A stretch of DNA of 64,000 nt from Gerris lacustris (Eukaryota > Arthropoda > Insecta > Hemiptera > Gerridae): positions 54,252,024 through 54,316,023 of the forward strand of contig OX578285.1 of NCBI GenBank assembly GCA_951217055.1, in the 5' to 3' direction. The notes below the pieces were generated by a model. That model worked only from the letters and a program-made list of their open reading frames with translations, did no database searches and was not told where the DNA came from. The position numbers and the translations under genes were made by a program. Below are positions 63,625-64,000 of this stretch, piece after piece; position 1 is the first letter of the stretch, and every line of letters starts with the position of its first letter.

Positions 63625-64000
63625 ACAGCCTTGTAACATAATATACTATTTTTTGCACTCCTTTACTGGTAAGTAAGGCCAGAAAAGGTGCATAATTAGT
63701 GCAAAGACTGTTATAAACCAACGTTTGATTTTTTTTATAGATAAAGTTATTAAATAGACTGTATCCAACTCGTCTACACTAAATACGTGTTTTATTTTTC
63801 TTACCGAATCTAGCTTACTCGGCTAGCAGAGGTTGTTCCATTATCCTAGTCCATATTTTTACGATTACCAAGTTTTAAACACTTAATTTAGTAAAATAAA
63901 AAAATAAAATAAAAAATACATTAAACTATTAACAACTACAACTCAAGAAAAACCAAGGTTCAGTCAACCGTGTTAAAAATCGGTTAACATAAACAATTAA
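63625..64000. other. No gene seen
   Basis: AT-rich to the window edge. A GTAAGC/GTAAGA donor pair on minus near 63,805 and 63,822 next to an ATG was considered for the troponin T start but the encoded residues do not fit. Confidence 0.4.

Noticed and set aside
63795..63850. Troponin T first coding exon on minus (ATG then GTAAGC donor)
   Set aside because: The encoded residues (M-E-Q-P-L-L-A) do not resemble the acidic M-S-D-D/E-E start of insect TnT and a stop follows closely.

Overview
The window looks like nuclear DNA from a winged insect. It is AT-rich, intron-rich and packed with transposon debris. No bacterial operon structure, rRNA operon or functional tRNA gene was seen. Two conserved host genes can be built exon by exon, and they converge. 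A hydroxylysine-kinase-like gene (HYKK/AGPHD1 family) runs on the plus strand in seven exons from 30,698 to 49,763. The troponin T gene (upheld) runs on the minus strand from 59,432 or beyond down to its stop at 51,196. The troponin T product ends in a long poly-glutamate tail, which is the main reason for calling the host an insect. The order cannot be fixed from this sequence.

Layout. 1-30.6 kb has no intact host gene. In order it holds: a decayed non-LTR retrotransposon (0-2 kb), a LINE ORF1-like remnant (2-2.5 kb), a TA-flanked terminal-inverted-repeat element (3.8-4.8 kb), tRNA-derived SINEs (6, 8, 15 and 22 kb), a Ty3/gypsy pol remnant (8.6-9.5 kb), a possible LTR (10 kb), a G-run tandem repeat (11-12.3 kb) and a 1-kb array of GCTCGCTACGCTCGC palindromes that flips orientation (13.2-14.1 kb). 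Next comes a decayed cluster with a TATA promoter, a dUTPase, zinc fingers and a family-B DNA polymerase (16.2-18.7 kb). It is followed by a GC-rich minisatellite split by nested hAT-like insertions (19.9-23.4 kb), a Crypton-like N-terminus beside a 56-bp palindrome (24.4-24.7 kb) and a BEL/Pao-like integrase remnant (29.6-30.1 kb).

The HYKK introns (30.9-49.6 kb) are full of elements that can be dated by nesting: an 8-bp-TSD DNA element (32.5 kb), back-to-back SINEs (34 kb), an RNase-H LINE that carries a ZBED5-like hAT and a 16-copy 23-bp minisatellite (35-38.3 kb), a foldback (38.5-39.5 kb), a 5'-truncated LINE whose 24-bp target duplication copies the end of exon 4 with its splice donor (39.77-41.38 kb), an RTE-type LINE, a SINE with 5S-rRNA-like and tRNA-like boxes (43 kb), and two inverted copies of an AGGGTCCGTAGGC element (45.3-47.5 kb).

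Troponin T (51.2-59.4 kb) has ten recognisable coding-exon slots. One slot is filled by either of two 79-nt exons with identical phases, a mutually exclusive pair. Its introns hold an hAT element, a Harbinger remnant (MADF ORF plus transposase N-terminus on opposite strands) and a palindromic element with a hammerhead-ribozyme-like core. The first coding exon was not found. The right end (61.9-63.7 kb) has a seven-copy 62-bp tandem repeat and two strong palindromes. All similarity calls come from reading motifs by eye; no search was run.
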